Assembly (NCBI RefSeq): GCF_018446385.1
Contig: NC_055996.1
Coordinates: 50,886,365-50,950,364 of the forward strand
Direction of reading: 5' to 3'
Source: Zingiber officinale
Taxonomy: Eukaryota > Streptophyta > Magnoliopsida > Zingiberales > Zingiberaceae
Length of the DNA: 64,000 nucleotides
Shown piece by piece: positions 1 to 10,260 of the stretch (its first letter is position 1; the number at the start of each line of letters is the position of its first letter). The position numbers were made by a program, and so were the translations under genes. The notes below the pieces were generated by a model. That model made no database searches. It saw only the letters and a list, made by a program, of their open reading frames with translations, and was not told where the DNA came from.

Positions 1-493
1 CGCTAGATCTTACTCTTATAGGGTGTAAGAAAAATAACACCCTCTTTTGTATGCCTTGATCTCCAAACCACCCACCTTGTATGTACAAATCTTGATGAAA
101 ACTCCCCTCTAGATTCTCTTCTTGAAGAACCTAGAACCTTGGAACCCTAGAGTTCTTGGCCAAAACTACAAGAGAAGAAGAGGGAAGGAGTTTCGGCTAG
201 GTATGGGAGAAGGGAAAATGAAGAGATTTAGATTTTGATCTCATCCCTCACCTTTTATACTAAGTGGAAGTTGAAGAATCTCTTCTCCAAAAATCTACTT
301 ATAAGGAATTGTTTCCTATTACTAGTGTGATGCTTTACCACCACCCTAATGGAAACTCTAGCCAATCTTATATAAGAGGTCTTGGGTTCAATCCTGCCCA
401 AGACCATTTTTAAATCTATTTTTTTTTTATTTCTTTTTCTTTTCTTCTAGTTCTTTTTGCCTTTTTGAATAGAGAAAATTTACGGGTGTTACA
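1..493 (-). mobile_element. Ty3/gypsy-type LTR, terminal fragment
   Basis: Read on the minus strand, the segment begins TGTAACACCCG at 493, a common start for plant gypsy-type LTRs. It runs off the left edge of the window. A ~10-bp inverted repeat (GGTCTTGGG.../...CCCAAGACC, about 382-412) and pyrimidine-rich runs follow. No coding sequence is seen. The right edge abuts sequence that looks like a copia LTR, so this is probably an insertion into it. The other end and any target duplication lie outside the window, so the class call rests on the terminus only. Confidence 0.5.
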
Positions 494-647
494 AATAGTA
501 CCCGAGGTACCCTAATGGAGCTTGGAGGCGCCTCGGGTGAAAAGGAGAAGAAGCATGCACGGCAAGGCTGGAGGCGCCTTGGATAGCCTTGGAGGCGCCT
601 TCTTCAAGGCTTATGGAGGGGCCTTCAAAAGGATCAGCGGAGACTTC
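494..647 (+). mobile_element. Outer copia-type LTR, left piece
   Basis: This GC-rich stretch has repeated GGAGGCGCCTTGG-type motifs. It continues in style across the inserted element into 6093-6588, where the same GGAGGC.CCTC motif recurs. Removing 648-6092 joins the two pieces cleanly at the target duplication ACTTC. Its left end is cut by the minus-strand LTR at 1-493. Confidence 0.55.
643..647. repeat. 5-bp target-site duplication (ACTTC), left
   Basis: ACTTC lies directly before the LTR start at 648 and recurs at 6088-6092 directly after the LTR end. A perfect 5-bp match is the normal integrase footprint and fixes the element borders. Confidence 0.85.
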
Positions 648-1791
648 TGTTGGTGCGGTTAGCACTAACGGTCTGATCCCGATTTTGATGAATGATAAAA
701 TAGGTTAAGTTTGTTTTGTTGTTGATCTAACACTCTGACCGAGTGTGCAGGAGAAGTCCAGACAGGTCGACGGGCTGACCGGATGTCTGGCACGAAGGCC
801 AGCTCGGTCGACGGGCCGACCGGGTAGCTGGCACGAAGTCTAAACGAGTCGACGGGTTGACCGGACATTTGGCACGAAGTCCAGCTAGGTCGACAGGCTG
901 ACCGGATAGCTGGCACGAAGTCTAGACGGGTCGAAGGGCTGACCGGACGTCTGGCAGGTAAGTGGAGGTAAGTCACTGGAGGGGAGTGACTGTGAGGACG
1001 CGTTCCCAGGAAGGGAACTTAGGCGCCGATCTGACTTAGAACCATCTCAGAACTCTAAGTCGAGATCTTGACTAGATTCTGGTCTCGGAGAGTCAGAATC
1101 TAATTACTATTTTTCTTATCTATAAAACTGTGCTAACAATCTGTGTTGCAGGGTATAAAACTGTGCTAACAATCTATGTTGCAGGGTATAATTGCCTTGG
1201 ACTAAAGTTTTTTCTTGCAGGAAGGAGTCTACTGGAAAACTGGGTCCGGGCGCCCGAGAGGTACCCAGGCGCCCGGAGGTCCGGGCACCCGGGAGGTACC
1301 CGGGCGCCCGGAGGCAAAATCTCATCCCAACGTCGTTGTGCCACGTGGAGTTTGCTGGTTGGCTCGGCTACGTCACCTCAAGGCGCCCCGAAGGGCTGAG
1401 GGCGCCCCGAACCTCCTTTATAAGGAGGGTCAATGCTGAAGCTCCAACAACTACTCAGAATTCAAGATCCACTTCTCTGTGCTCCTGTGACACTGTGAAA
1501 AGATCTCTGACTTAGTGTTGTCTTTTATTTTTTATTCTATAGTCGGTATTTTCTTTCTATCAGTTCTTGTACTTTAATCTTGTAATTCTATTTTTGAATT
1601 GATAGTGATTGCCCATCGAAAGTACCCTTGTGTGCGGGCCTTAGAGTAGGAGTCACCAAAGACTTCGAACCAAGTAAATCGTTGTGTCTTCTTTGGCTTA
1701 TCTTTGGTCTTTCCACTGTACTTACTCTCTTCGAAATTTTTAAATCGCTATTCACCCCCCCCCCCCTCTAGCGAAACTTCACGATCCAACA
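648..1791 (+). repeat. 5' LTR of the copia element
   Basis: The LTR begins TGTTGG and ends CCAACA (6-bp terminal inverted repeat). It contains a five-unit ~41-bp hairpin array (758-954). It also has a direct ~30-bp duplication containing TGCTAACAATCT (about 1125-1185), a GC-rich block with repeated GGGCGCCCGG motifs, and a TATA-like TTTATAAGG near 1418. A run of 12 C lies at 1755-1766. The 3' copy shares all of these except the long C run and one GC-rich sub-repeat. Confidence 0.85.
758..954 (+). repeat. Tandem hairpin array in the 5' LTR (5 units, ~41 bp)
   Basis: Five head-to-tail units start near 758, 799, 840, 881 and 922. Each has an outer arm pair, an inner stem GGTC/GACC and a purine-rich linker ending GGCACGAAG. 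Outer arms differ between units yet stay largely complementary: CCAGACA/TGTCTGG in unit 1 and CCAGCTA/TAGCTGG in unit 4. The pattern predicts a row of RNA hairpins if the LTR is transcribed. Confidence 0.8.
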
Positions 1792-1793
1792 AG

Positions 1794-1810
1794 TGGTATC
1801 AAAACAGGTA
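1794..1810 (+). promoter_or_regulatory. Primer binding site, tRNA-iMet type
   Basis: TGGTATCAAAACAGG starts two bases after the LTR end. It resembles the usual plant retrotransposon primer site TGGTATCAGAGC, complementary to the 3' end of initiator Met tRNA. Two internal bases differ, which fits an old copy. Confidence 0.75.
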
Positions 1811-2105
1811 CCGCTCTGATTTGGTGCAACCACCAATCAAGCAAAAGAGGTGTTTTTTTTAAGAAAAATTAGATATCGTTGATCTTTAAAATAAAACCTT
1901 ACGCGTTTCATTTTTTTCCCCTCCAAAACTGTTTTTGAAAAATACATTGTCATCTTTTCACCATTGTTTAGTATTGACAAAATATTACATTTTCGAAAAT
2001 TTGAAATAATATTTTTATTAATATTTTTATTAATATTTTATTATTTTTCTCAAATTTAGTGCAATACTATATTTTTTTCCAGCACTGCTAATCCAAGACC
2101 AAGTC

Positions 2106-2675
2106 TTGGCACCACTTTTTAGTTTTTCATCTCCAGCATTCAATGATTCTTCAAGAAGGACGGAACCCCCACAAACCACCACTATACAATCAAGATTTCA
2201 ACTACTAGAGGCGATTAATGGAATGCTTCTTAGGAAACTTAGATTTCGATTATGTGCTAATATTGAGAAAACATTCTCAGGACTCGGAACTGAACAAAAA
2301 TGTAAGTAAAATTATTTGTGATGTTTTACTTAACAATGTTTTATGTAGACTAGAAAAGTACAAGAATGCATATAAGCTGTGGACACAGCTGATCAATTTC
2401 ACGAGGAGTCGTTGGAGTTGGACGATCAAGTTGAAATCGAATCCAAACTTGAGTCAGATCCAACAGAAAAACCTACTGAATTAGGGGTTGCGCTCAAAGT
2501 TAGTAATATTTACCAAAATACCCCTGCTAATAGTAGTTTAAAGAATATACATGTTAATTTGGACATTTCTGAAAATATCTGTGAAAATAGTGTAGCTGAC
2601 AATAGCCCAGAAGTTTATACAAAGAATGTCTATTTGTTGGATCCAAAGTTAAACCTGAATCTAACACAAAGTTAA
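2106..2675 (+). pseudogene. Degenerate copia gag
   Basis: Fragments in two frames resemble copia Gag. Around 2200-2290 one frame reads YWRRLMECFLGNLDFDY, the usual Y-W...M..FL...D.D.W block near the Gag start. Around 2355-2500 a second frame carries AYKLW, then an LHEG-like H-E-E-S and an ELDD block. The frame changes between them and no intact ORF spans the region. No zinc knuckle, protease or polymerase motif follows. Copia Gag packages element RNA; this copy cannot make a full protein. The match is by pattern only. Confidence 0.6.
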
Positions 2676-2754
2676 ATCAAATCCTAAAAATTGAATCTAA
2701 TTCATCTCAAAAAATTATAGGTTTCCCTATTTGAAAATTTAGATCGGGTGAGAT

Positions 2755-4640
2755 AACTAAGGACTAAATTAAATTAAATTAAATTAAATTAAATTAAACT
2801 AAATTAAATTAAATTAACTTTAAATTAAATTAAATTAAATTAAATTAAATTAAAATCAAAATCAAAATTAAAATTAAAATTAAATTAAATTCAAATTAAA
2901 TTAAATTAAAAGTATTTTAACTTTAAATTACTTTCAAATTAAAAACTAATTTTTTTTTAAAATTAAGTGCTTTTTTTTAAAAAAAATTAACTTAAGATTT
3001 TAGAATCCGTTTAACATAAAATTTTAGAATACTTTTAACTTAAAATCTTATCAACTTAAAATTTTATTAACTAAAAATTTCATTTTAAAAGTTAACTTAG
3101 AATTTTATTTTAAAATTAATTCATTTATAAAAAAAAAATAAAAATTTATTTTAAAAATTCTTTAAAAATTTATTTTCGAATTTATTTCAAAAAATTCTTT
3201 AAAAGTTTATTTTAAAAATTCGTTAAAAATTCATTTTAAAAATTCTTTAAAAATTTATTCTTTAGAAAATTATTCTTTAAAAATTCATTTTAAAAAACTT
3301 TGAAAAATTATTTAAAAATTCATTTTAAAAATTCTTTTAAAAATTATTTAAAAATTATTTTAAAAACTATTTAAAAATTATTTAAAATTATTTTCAAAAT
3401 TATTTTAAAATTATTTTAAAATCTTTTTAAAAATTATTTTAAAAACACTTTTAACAACTTTAGAAACTCTTTTAAATAATTTAAAAATCCTTTTAAAATT
3501 TATTTTAAAAACTTTAAAATCCTTTTAAAAACTCTTTTAAAAATCATTTTAAAAATTCTTCTAAACAAATTATTTTAAAATTATTTAAAAAATTATTTAA
3601 AAACTCTTTTAAAAATTATTCTTTTAAAAATTATTTAAATTTTATTTTAAAAAATATTTAAAAATTATTTTAAAACCCTTTTAAAAACCATTTTAAATAT
3701 TCTTTTAAAAATTATTTAAAAATTCTTTTAAAAATATTAAAAAATAAACTCTTTTAAAAATCATTTTAAAAAATTCTTTTAAATATTATTTTTCACTTTA
3801 ATAAAATTTTGTTAACTTAAAAAAAATAATAATAAATCATTTTTATAGATTATTTTAACTTTAAAAATTATTATTTAGACTTTAAACTTATTTTTAACCT
3901 TAAACATTATTTTAACATTAAAATTATTTTTAAACTTAATTTAACTTAACTGAAAATTAAAACTTAATTTTGAAATTACAATTAAATTTTAAAAAGTTTA
4001 ACTTAAACTTAAAATTAAACTTAAACTTAAATTAACCATTAATATTAATTTAAATCTAAAATCAAAACTGAATTAAAGTATGTTAATTGTCATTAAACAT
4101 ATTATAAAAATTATTTTAAAATCCTTTTAAACACTGTTTTAGAAATCCCTTAAATAATAATAATAATAATAAATTCTTTTAAATTCATTTAAAACTTAGA
4201 CACCTAACTTAAAAACTTAAATTCCATTAACTTAAACTTTAAACTTAATTATGTAATTAATAAGTAGAACTTAATTGTTTAAGTGTAGCTTTATTTGAGA
4301 ACTAAAATTGACTCGAATTATACCTTACTTAACTGTGTTTAATAACTTTAATTTCATGCTAACTTCAAACTAAATTAATCCTACTTAAAAGGAAGTAAAT
4401 AAAAAAAATTAATTATAACTAACACTTTCATTGACCAACTCAATCAATTAATACGAAATTTAAATTATTTTACTAAGTATTAAATTATTAAATCAAGTAA
4501 AAATTAATCAATAAACTATTGATAATGGTTAACTGTTATTGAATTAATAAAATCTTATCTTATTTAACCTTAAACTGAAGTTAAGTACCTAAATCTAAAA
4601 TTAATTATTGATTAATCAAACTCAAATAAATAATTATACC
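2755..4640. repeat. AT-rich simple-sequence block
   Basis: A pentamer run of the AAATT type (about 2765-2905) passes into ~1.3 kb of degenerate units built on TTTTAAAAATT and TTTAAAA, then into TTAACTTAAA-type sequence. TTTTAAAA is self-complementary, so the block is full of short palindromes. There are no coding signs. It occupies the place where pol would be in a full-length element. A similar AT-rich block sits next to the purine tract of the minus-strand copia element (45.33-46.3 kb). Confidence 0.8.
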
Positions 4641-4969
4641 AATGATACAGAGATAATTATGTTTGAAAAGTATGTTTCAAAACTTAACTATTTTACAAAA
4701 TTAGCTATTTTTTCATAACTTAGTTATTTTGAAAAGGTTCAGAGATATTTTTAAAGTAAAATCTTTAATTATTTAAACTCCCCCAAGTTAATCTAACTTA
4801 TGCTTGTATTTTTTTATGATTACTTGATCCATGCTTGTATTTGATGAAAGGGGGAGGGTTAGGTGGTTAAGTTAGCTAAAATAATTCGAAAATACAAACT
4901 AATTTAAAACCCTATAAATGCTTGTTTTAACTTGCATTTTACACTAACTTAACCAAGTTGTCATTCCAT

Positions 4970-4984
4970 CAAAAAGGGGGAAAT
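4970..4984 (+). promoter_or_regulatory. Polypurine tract
   Basis: AAAAAGGGGGAAAT directly precedes the 3' LTR start at 4985, the position where plus-strand DNA synthesis is primed in LTR retrotransposons. Confidence 0.8.
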
Positions 4985-6087
4985 TGTTGGTGCGGCTAAC
5001 ACTAACGGTCTAACCCAGGTTTTGATGAATGACAAAATAGGTGAAGTTAGTTTTGCTGTTGATCTAACACTCTGACCGAGTGTGCAGGAGAAGTTCAGAT
5101 AGGTCGACGGGCTGACCGGATGTCTGGCACGAAGCCCAGCTAGGTCGACGAGTCAACCGGATAGCTGGCACGAAGTCCAAATGGGTCGACGGGTTGATCG
5201 AACGTTTGGCACAAAGTCTAGCTAGGTCGACGGACTGACCGGATAGATGGCACGAAGTCTAAACGGGTCGAAGGGCTGACAGGACGTCTGGCAGGAAAGT
5301 GGAGGTAAGTCACTAGAGGGGAGTGACTGTGAGGACGCGTTCCCGGGAAGGGAACTTAGGTGCCGATCTGACTTAGAACAATCTCGGAACTCTAAGTCAA
5401 GATCTTGACTAGATTCCGGTCTCGGAGAGACGGAATTTAATTACTATTTCTCTTATCTATAAACCTGTGCTAACAATCTGTGTTGCAGGGTATAAAACTG
5501 TGCTAACAATCTATGTTGCAGGGTATAATTGCCTCGGACTAAAGTTTTTTCTTGCAGGAAGGAGTCTGCTGGAAAACTGGATCCGGGCGCCCGGGAGGTA
5601 CCCGGCCGCCCGGAGGCAAAATCTCATCCCAACGTCGCTGTGTCACGTGGAGTTTGCTGGTTGGCTCGGCTACGTCACTTCAGGGTGCCGCGAAGGTCTT
5701 AGGGTGCCCCGAACCTCCTTTATAAGGAGGGTCAAGGCTGAAGCTCCAACAACTACTCAGAATTCAAGATCCACTTCTCTGTGCTCCTGCGACGCTGCGA
5801 AAAGATCTCCGACTTAGTTCTGTCTTTTATTTTTTATTCTATAATCGGTATTTTCTTTCTATCAGTTCTTGTACTTTAATCTTGTAATTCTATTTTTGAA
5901 TTGATAGTGATTGCTCATCGAAAGCACCCTTGTGTGCGGGCCTTGGAGTAGAAGTCGCTAAAGGCTCCGAACCATGTAAATTGTTGTGTCTTCTTTGGCT
6001 TGTCTTTGGTCTTTCCGCTGTGCTTACTCTCTTCGAAATTTTTAAATCGCTATTCACCCCCCTCTAGCAAAACTTCAAGATCCAACA
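4985..6087 (+). repeat. 3' LTR of the copia element
   Basis: This is the direct repeat of 648-1791 with the same TGTTGG/CCAACA ends. The hairpin array is present at 5095-5291, with units whose arms again vary in step. It lacks one GC-rich sub-repeat found in the 5' copy and has a much shorter C run near the end. ACTTC follows at 6088-6092. Confidence 0.85.
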
Positions 6088-6092
6088 ACTTC
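6088..6092. repeat. 5-bp target-site duplication (ACTTC), right
   Basis: Exact partner of 643-647. Confidence 0.85.
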
Positions 6093-6588
6093 TTCTGCGC
6101 TTATCCGCGCGGCTGACTCGGCTGCGATGGAGGCACCCTCAAGGGCTTTGAGGTGCCTCCAACAGCTTTTATAAGGGGTATTCAACCAGCAACTTGATTC
6201 ATCAGATTCCAAGTGATTCATCCTTCGTGTGCTGCTCAAGATACGACCCAGCTAAGCTACGACAAGTCCCCGACAACCCGAAGCTTCGTGATCTTCAATT
6301 CTTGTTGTCGGTATAGATATTTTTTAATGTTAAATTGTAATACTCTTATAACATTTTGCGCATAATAGTTGTTGCCCAAAGTAAACGCTCAACGAGCATA
6401 GACCATGGAGTAGGAGTCGTCCTAGACTCCGAACCAAGTAAATCTTGGAGTCTTCTGTGTGTTTTGTGTGTTTGATTTAATTTTCACTGTGCATTTATTC
6501 GTTACGTTTTCGATTACATCAAGTGAAAGCCACGAGTGCTATTCAACCCCCCACCACCCAACCACCTCTAGCGCTTCTCGATCCAACA
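6093..6588 (+). mobile_element. Outer copia-type LTR, right piece
   Basis: Continuation of 494-647. It has a TATA-like TTTTATAAGGGG near 6170. The segment around 6410-6450 (GGAGTAGGAGTCGT..., CCGAACCAAGTAAATC) closely resembles the matching part of the 648-6087 LTRs. It ends CTCGATCCAACA at 6588, again a copia-type end. No primer binding site follows, so this is a 3' or solo LTR. Confidence 0.6.
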
Positions 6589-7400
6589 CACAATAGTACA
6601 GTTAATCAGATTCTCACCTCCTTCCACTAGACTTGAAGAAATGACTGGTGATATGGGGAGTAATTAGGGGGTTCCACATGGGTAGGAAAATGTCAATAGT
6701 CGCATAGAGGTGATAGTCAAAGTCAACAAGAGGTCACCTAGACTCCGTGCAACCCCGACTCCATGCAACCCTCGAGTTTGATCTAAGTCCCACTCCACGC
6801 AACCTCATCTCCATGCCAAGTCCGACTCAGGTCCGACTCTGTGCTGAGTTTGACTCTGCGTTAATCTTGATTCCGGATCACCCCGACTAACTAGAGCGGG
6901 GCCTCTGATGGCTGGAAACCAAGGCGCTAGGCTATTGCTTGCTGAAGATACGGTCAATGTTGCCATTATTCCCCGAAGAATGTGGGAAATGTTGTCATTT
7001 AATCCAGAAGAGGTGGGCAATGTAGATATTTAATTCAAGAAACATGGATAACGCCAACGTGAATCTTAGAGTAGGTGGAGCATAGCCGTAACTATATAAA
7101 AGGTAGCATGATCCTATAGGCGTAGGTACGCACACACATGCATTCACAAACCCTAGACTACTGTTCTTTCCTCCTTTACCGAAGACTTGAGCATCGGAGT
7201 TGTTGCACTAGGAGTCATTTTAATAGTCTCCTTCTCATTTTCTCCCTTTCAGGCTCCTGCGAGTCTATTCATAAGTCTTTAATATTACTAGGCGATTGAT
7301 GACCAAGTCAATACCAATGCACACTCACTGGTGGCTCATTCATCGGTGTTCTCAGACGAGATCACTAGCCTTTAAAGTAACTTCCTTAATTTACCATCGA
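6589..7400 (+). mobile_element. Old Ty3/gypsy-like LTR remnant
   Basis: A TATA box (CTATATAAAAGG, about 7094) is followed by GAAGACTTGAGCATCGGAG and a GCTCCTGCGAG block. This order is typical of the R-U5 part of plant gypsy LTRs of the Tat/Athila kind. Upstream, 6740-6860 has degenerate CCCGACTCCATGCAACC-type repeats. No intact ends or target duplication were found. The class is inferred from memory of such LTRs. Confidence 0.45.
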
Positions 7401-8319
7401 GGAAAGAAACAAGAGGGAAAAGGAAGAGCAGAAGAAAAATAGAAGAGAGAGAGAATGCAATAAAAATTTACCCTCAGTGTTCCTTGTCAACCCACCCAGG
7501 ATCCTTTGGATCACAACCCCTGGTCCGCCCTAGGCCAAGGGTCATTCATAGGTGGGATTTCATGGATCTCACCTGTATAATAGGTGGGGTTCATCAAATT
7601 ATATCAATGAGTGATGTTGTCCATCTTCTGGATTGCACTTTGCGGTCCAGAGGACCCGTGCCCTTGTCAACCTTGCTTCAATCCACACCTATTGTTGATC
7701 TGGCCTCGCTCACCCACACTATAGTTCTTAACCTTCCCTTGCTCTTGTTCGATGTTGACCTCAAGACAAAAACCTTATTTCCCCTTTACTTGCTTAGCAA
7801 TTGCTCGCCTTCATAGAAAGTGGACATCATCATCAAAAATGTTTCGTGTTAATCGAGTTAAGGTCCATCCGTTCATGTTCGAAATATATGGTCTCTCGCC
7901 CGAAGATACACCATCCCAAGAAGTCATGACCGAACCATGGATGATCAAATCTAAGCATCACCTAGTGCCCAAATCTAATGGGAACTCATATTGTCATGCT
8001 TTTCTCAAGGTTGCCATGGACAACATCTACAAATAGATAATGAAGCTATGGCTATTGACAAAGATGTAGATATTACTAATCCATGTTTTTTAATATACAA
8101 GATATCATTTTATATTTCTCATTTTGCATCTAACAATGCCTTCAAATGATTGATTTAACTTCCACTGTCAATAATCTCTTTTTTCCAAAACAAAGAAAAA
8201 TCGACAAAGTGTAAAATGAACAATCACAGAGCAATAAGTCAGTAATCAGAATGGAGATTTCAATGACAAAGTTTGCAGAAAAATATTGAGATTTTCTTGG
8301 GTTTACTATATTTAGCTAG
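7401..8319. other. Unrecognised stretch upstream of the DUF1639 stop codon
   Basis: Two overlapping open frames (about 7484-7816 and 7752-8036) do not resemble a family I know. The first relies on a non-ATG start. A purine-rich run lies at 7385-7455. It may be retroelement-derived. The last ~280 bp should hold the 3' untranslated region of the minus-strand gene. Confidence 0.4.
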
Positions 8320-9075
8320 CTACCTCTCATCGGGGAGCTTGTAGGAGTCGCTGGTGATCTCAGACAGCCGCGAGCCGGGGAACAAGGTCTGCGGCAAGAA
8401 AGGAAGAAACATTTTAATGGAAAAGCATCAAAGATTGATGAAGAGCTGCCAAGATTGCTTTTTGTATGTTTTCAAATCGCTTGAGATTGAAAGAAAGAAG
8501 AAGGAAAGGAAGAAACAACCCACATCGATCTGTTTTTGGACCGCCGTCGGCCTTTTTCTTGGCCGGCGGCGAGCTCTGCACCCCGTCATGGAGTAGAGGT
8601 CCTCCTCGATCTCGTCCCTCGTGAGGGAGAAAGAGAACTTGGGCCACTTTTGTCGTTCCGTTCGGAAATGCACCGCCCGCTTCTCCGCCGTCGACGGCGG
8701 AAACCTGCTCACGCTCCCCTGTTCCTCGTGAGCCCTCAAGATCATGCGCCTCGTCCTCATCTTCGAAAGCGGCGCCGCCGATTCGTCGGATATTGAGGTG
8801 TTCCCGCACGCCACCGGATCCGGCGCTGTCGCCTTGGGAAGAAACGGAACTGTCAGATTCAGACGGTCCGCCGCCTCTTGTAGGTGGAGCATCAGTTTCT
8901 CCCTGAGCCCCTGGATCTCGTAGTCGTCATCGTCATCCAGGACGGGGACTCGACGCTCCGCCGGCTCCTCGGTGGGAACCACCGAATCACTCCTGGTCGC
9001 CGCTCCCTCCTCCATTCCTCGCGGCGTGATCGCCGCCCTCATAGCCGGTGGGGATTTCGACGGTGTGGGTGGCAT
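8320..9075 (-). CDS. DUF1639-family protein, two exons
   Basis: This is a plant-specific family of unknown function. Exon 1 runs 9075-8524 and exon 2 runs 8388-8320. They are joined across a 135-bp intron with GT at 8523 and AG at 8389, phase 0, giving about 206 aa. Residues 144-184 carry the family core: KFSFSLTRDEIEEDLYSMTG, then a basic RRRPRKRP run and VQKQID. Exon 2 supplies the family ending TLFPGSRLSEITSDSYKLPD. Upstream lies the usual RTRR block (residues 107-110) and an acidic DDDDDYEI stretch (47-54). The frame is open back to a TGA at 9204-9202, but the first real ATG in it is at 9075. An out-of-frame ATG at 9241 opens an 84-codon frame overlapping the start, a possible upstream ORF. 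I consider the gene real and probably intact; no biochemical role is known to me. Confidence 0.82.
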
Positions 9076-9320
9076 TTCTTCGGTGGTGATCACGGGGCTG
9101 CTGCCCGATCGACCCGAAAGGCAGGCGGCGTCCTCGTCGGCGCGGCAGGAAGCGGGCACGGCGGATAAAGATACGGCCGGTGAGCGTAAGTGGGAAGGTT
9201 TTCAAATGCGAGAGTGAGAATAGAGAGCAAAGTGGATACATTAAAAATGAATCATATATTTCATTATATCATATAAATTTGCTAAAAACAACCCTAGATT
9301 CCTATTTTTTAAGAAAAAAA
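9076..9320 (-). promoter_or_regulatory. 5' leader/proximal promoter of the DUF1639 gene
   Basis: Part of this segment (about 9142-9310) has a diverged copy at 10055-10260. Both contain GGTGAGCG..., GGAAAGGTTTTCAAA-like sequence and a CAACCCTA motif in the same order and strand. The out-of-frame ATG at 9241 lies here. No clear TATA box was chosen. Confidence 0.4.
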
Positions 9321-10040
9321 TCTCATGATGAAAGTCTAACTTTTCACACATAGCCATTTTAAAAAAAAACAATTGTTATAAAAATCATACTAGAACAAGT
9401 TTCACGTCATTGATTAACTAGAATCAATTGTATAGCAATCCAATTACCTGATTCATTGATTGGATAGACCCGTAAGAAGATTGATGATTTGCACCAAATT
9501 AGTAAGTCGTAAAATTGTGGGTGATAGAAGATTGTAAAATTGTGATAAATAATTGACAAATTAGCACGTGAACAATTATGGACCAAAGTAGAAAACACAT
9601 GTTATTGAGTTAGGGCTGTTATTAATTAAGTTGAACTAAATTTTGTATTTTTTTTCAAATTTATTTAATAAAATAATTGAGTTAAATTAATCTGAGTCTA
9701 AAGTATATCAAATTATTAAAATGATTATAAAATATTTAATTTGATTTTTTTTAAAAAAATTTAAACTTAATTCATTTAGATAAATGTTATGAAACTCTTA
9801 ATTTAAACATATTTTATTATTTAAAAATTTTAATTTTACTTGGTTATTGAGTTTAATGCTTCAAGCTTATTTTTTTATTTATTTATAAATTTAATAAATC
9901 ATTTATTAATAGATATAATTTATAAATATTATTTATAAATATTATTTAATATTATTTATAAATAATCACCATAACATGCTGAGCCATACCGCATCCCCTC
10001 CGTGATGGTGATTAAGCTGACAATCTGAAAAAAAAAAAAA
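9321..10040. other. AT-rich intergenic DNA
   Basis: No gene is seen. 9620-9965 is strongly AT-rich with short repeats such as ATTATTTATAAATATT near 9920-9960. The short open frame at 9407-9598 has no family likeness. Confidence 0.6.
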
Positions 10041-10260
10041 AAACCAAAGCACGGCATCAGGTCGGCACGGCGGGCAGCGGGAACAACGGATACAGAAATC
10101 GACGGTGAGCGACAGGGGAAAGGTTTTCAAACGTGAAATGCTTGGCAATTAAAACTAATGATATCTTTCATTTACATAACATAAAAACATGGTAAAAAGA
10201 ACCAACCCTAAATGGATTCTTTTTTTTAAAGAAAAGTCCAATCAGGGTCTATGCTATTGA
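10041..10260 (-). repeat. Duplicated 5' segment of the DUF1639 gene
   Basis: Aligns by eye with 9142-9310 in the same orientation. Shared landmarks are a GC-rich part with CGGTGAGCG, then AAAGGTTTTCAAA, then TTTCATT..., then AACCCTA followed by a TTTTTTAAAGAAAA run. The coding core of the gene is not repeated. It looks like a partial tandem duplication, or the remains of a second gene copy whose body was lost. A poly-A run sits at about 10027-10042. Confidence 0.6.

Larger units (their letters stand above)
648..6087 (+). mobile_element. Ty1/copia LTR retrotransposon, non-autonomous
   Basis: This element is complete by structure. Two LTRs (648-1791 and 4985-6087) begin TGTTGG and end CCAACA. 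A tRNA-Met-type primer site follows the first LTR, and a purine tract precedes the second. ACTTC flanks both sides. The internal part is only ~3.2 kb and holds a broken gag relic followed by ~1.7 kb of AT-rich simple sequence. No protease, integrase, reverse transcriptase or RNase H is visible, so it could move only with enzymes supplied in trans. The LTRs differ by scattered substitutions and a ~38-bp extra GC-rich segment in the 5' copy near 1260-1310, so the insertion is not recent. It is nested in an older copia LTR. Confidence 0.85.

Noticed and set aside
382..412. tRNA-like B box (GGGTTCAATCC)
   Set aside because: No acceptor or anticodon arms can be drawn around it; it is part of an LTR inverted repeat.
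7484..8036. Two overlapping plus-strand frames as a gene
   Set aside because: One needs a non-ATG start, neither resembles a known family, and no splice pattern links them.
8428..9159. 243-codon frame as the DUF1639 protein
   Set aside because: It starts at a GTG and reads into the intron. The first ATG is at 9075 and splicing at 8523/8389 restores the family C-terminus.
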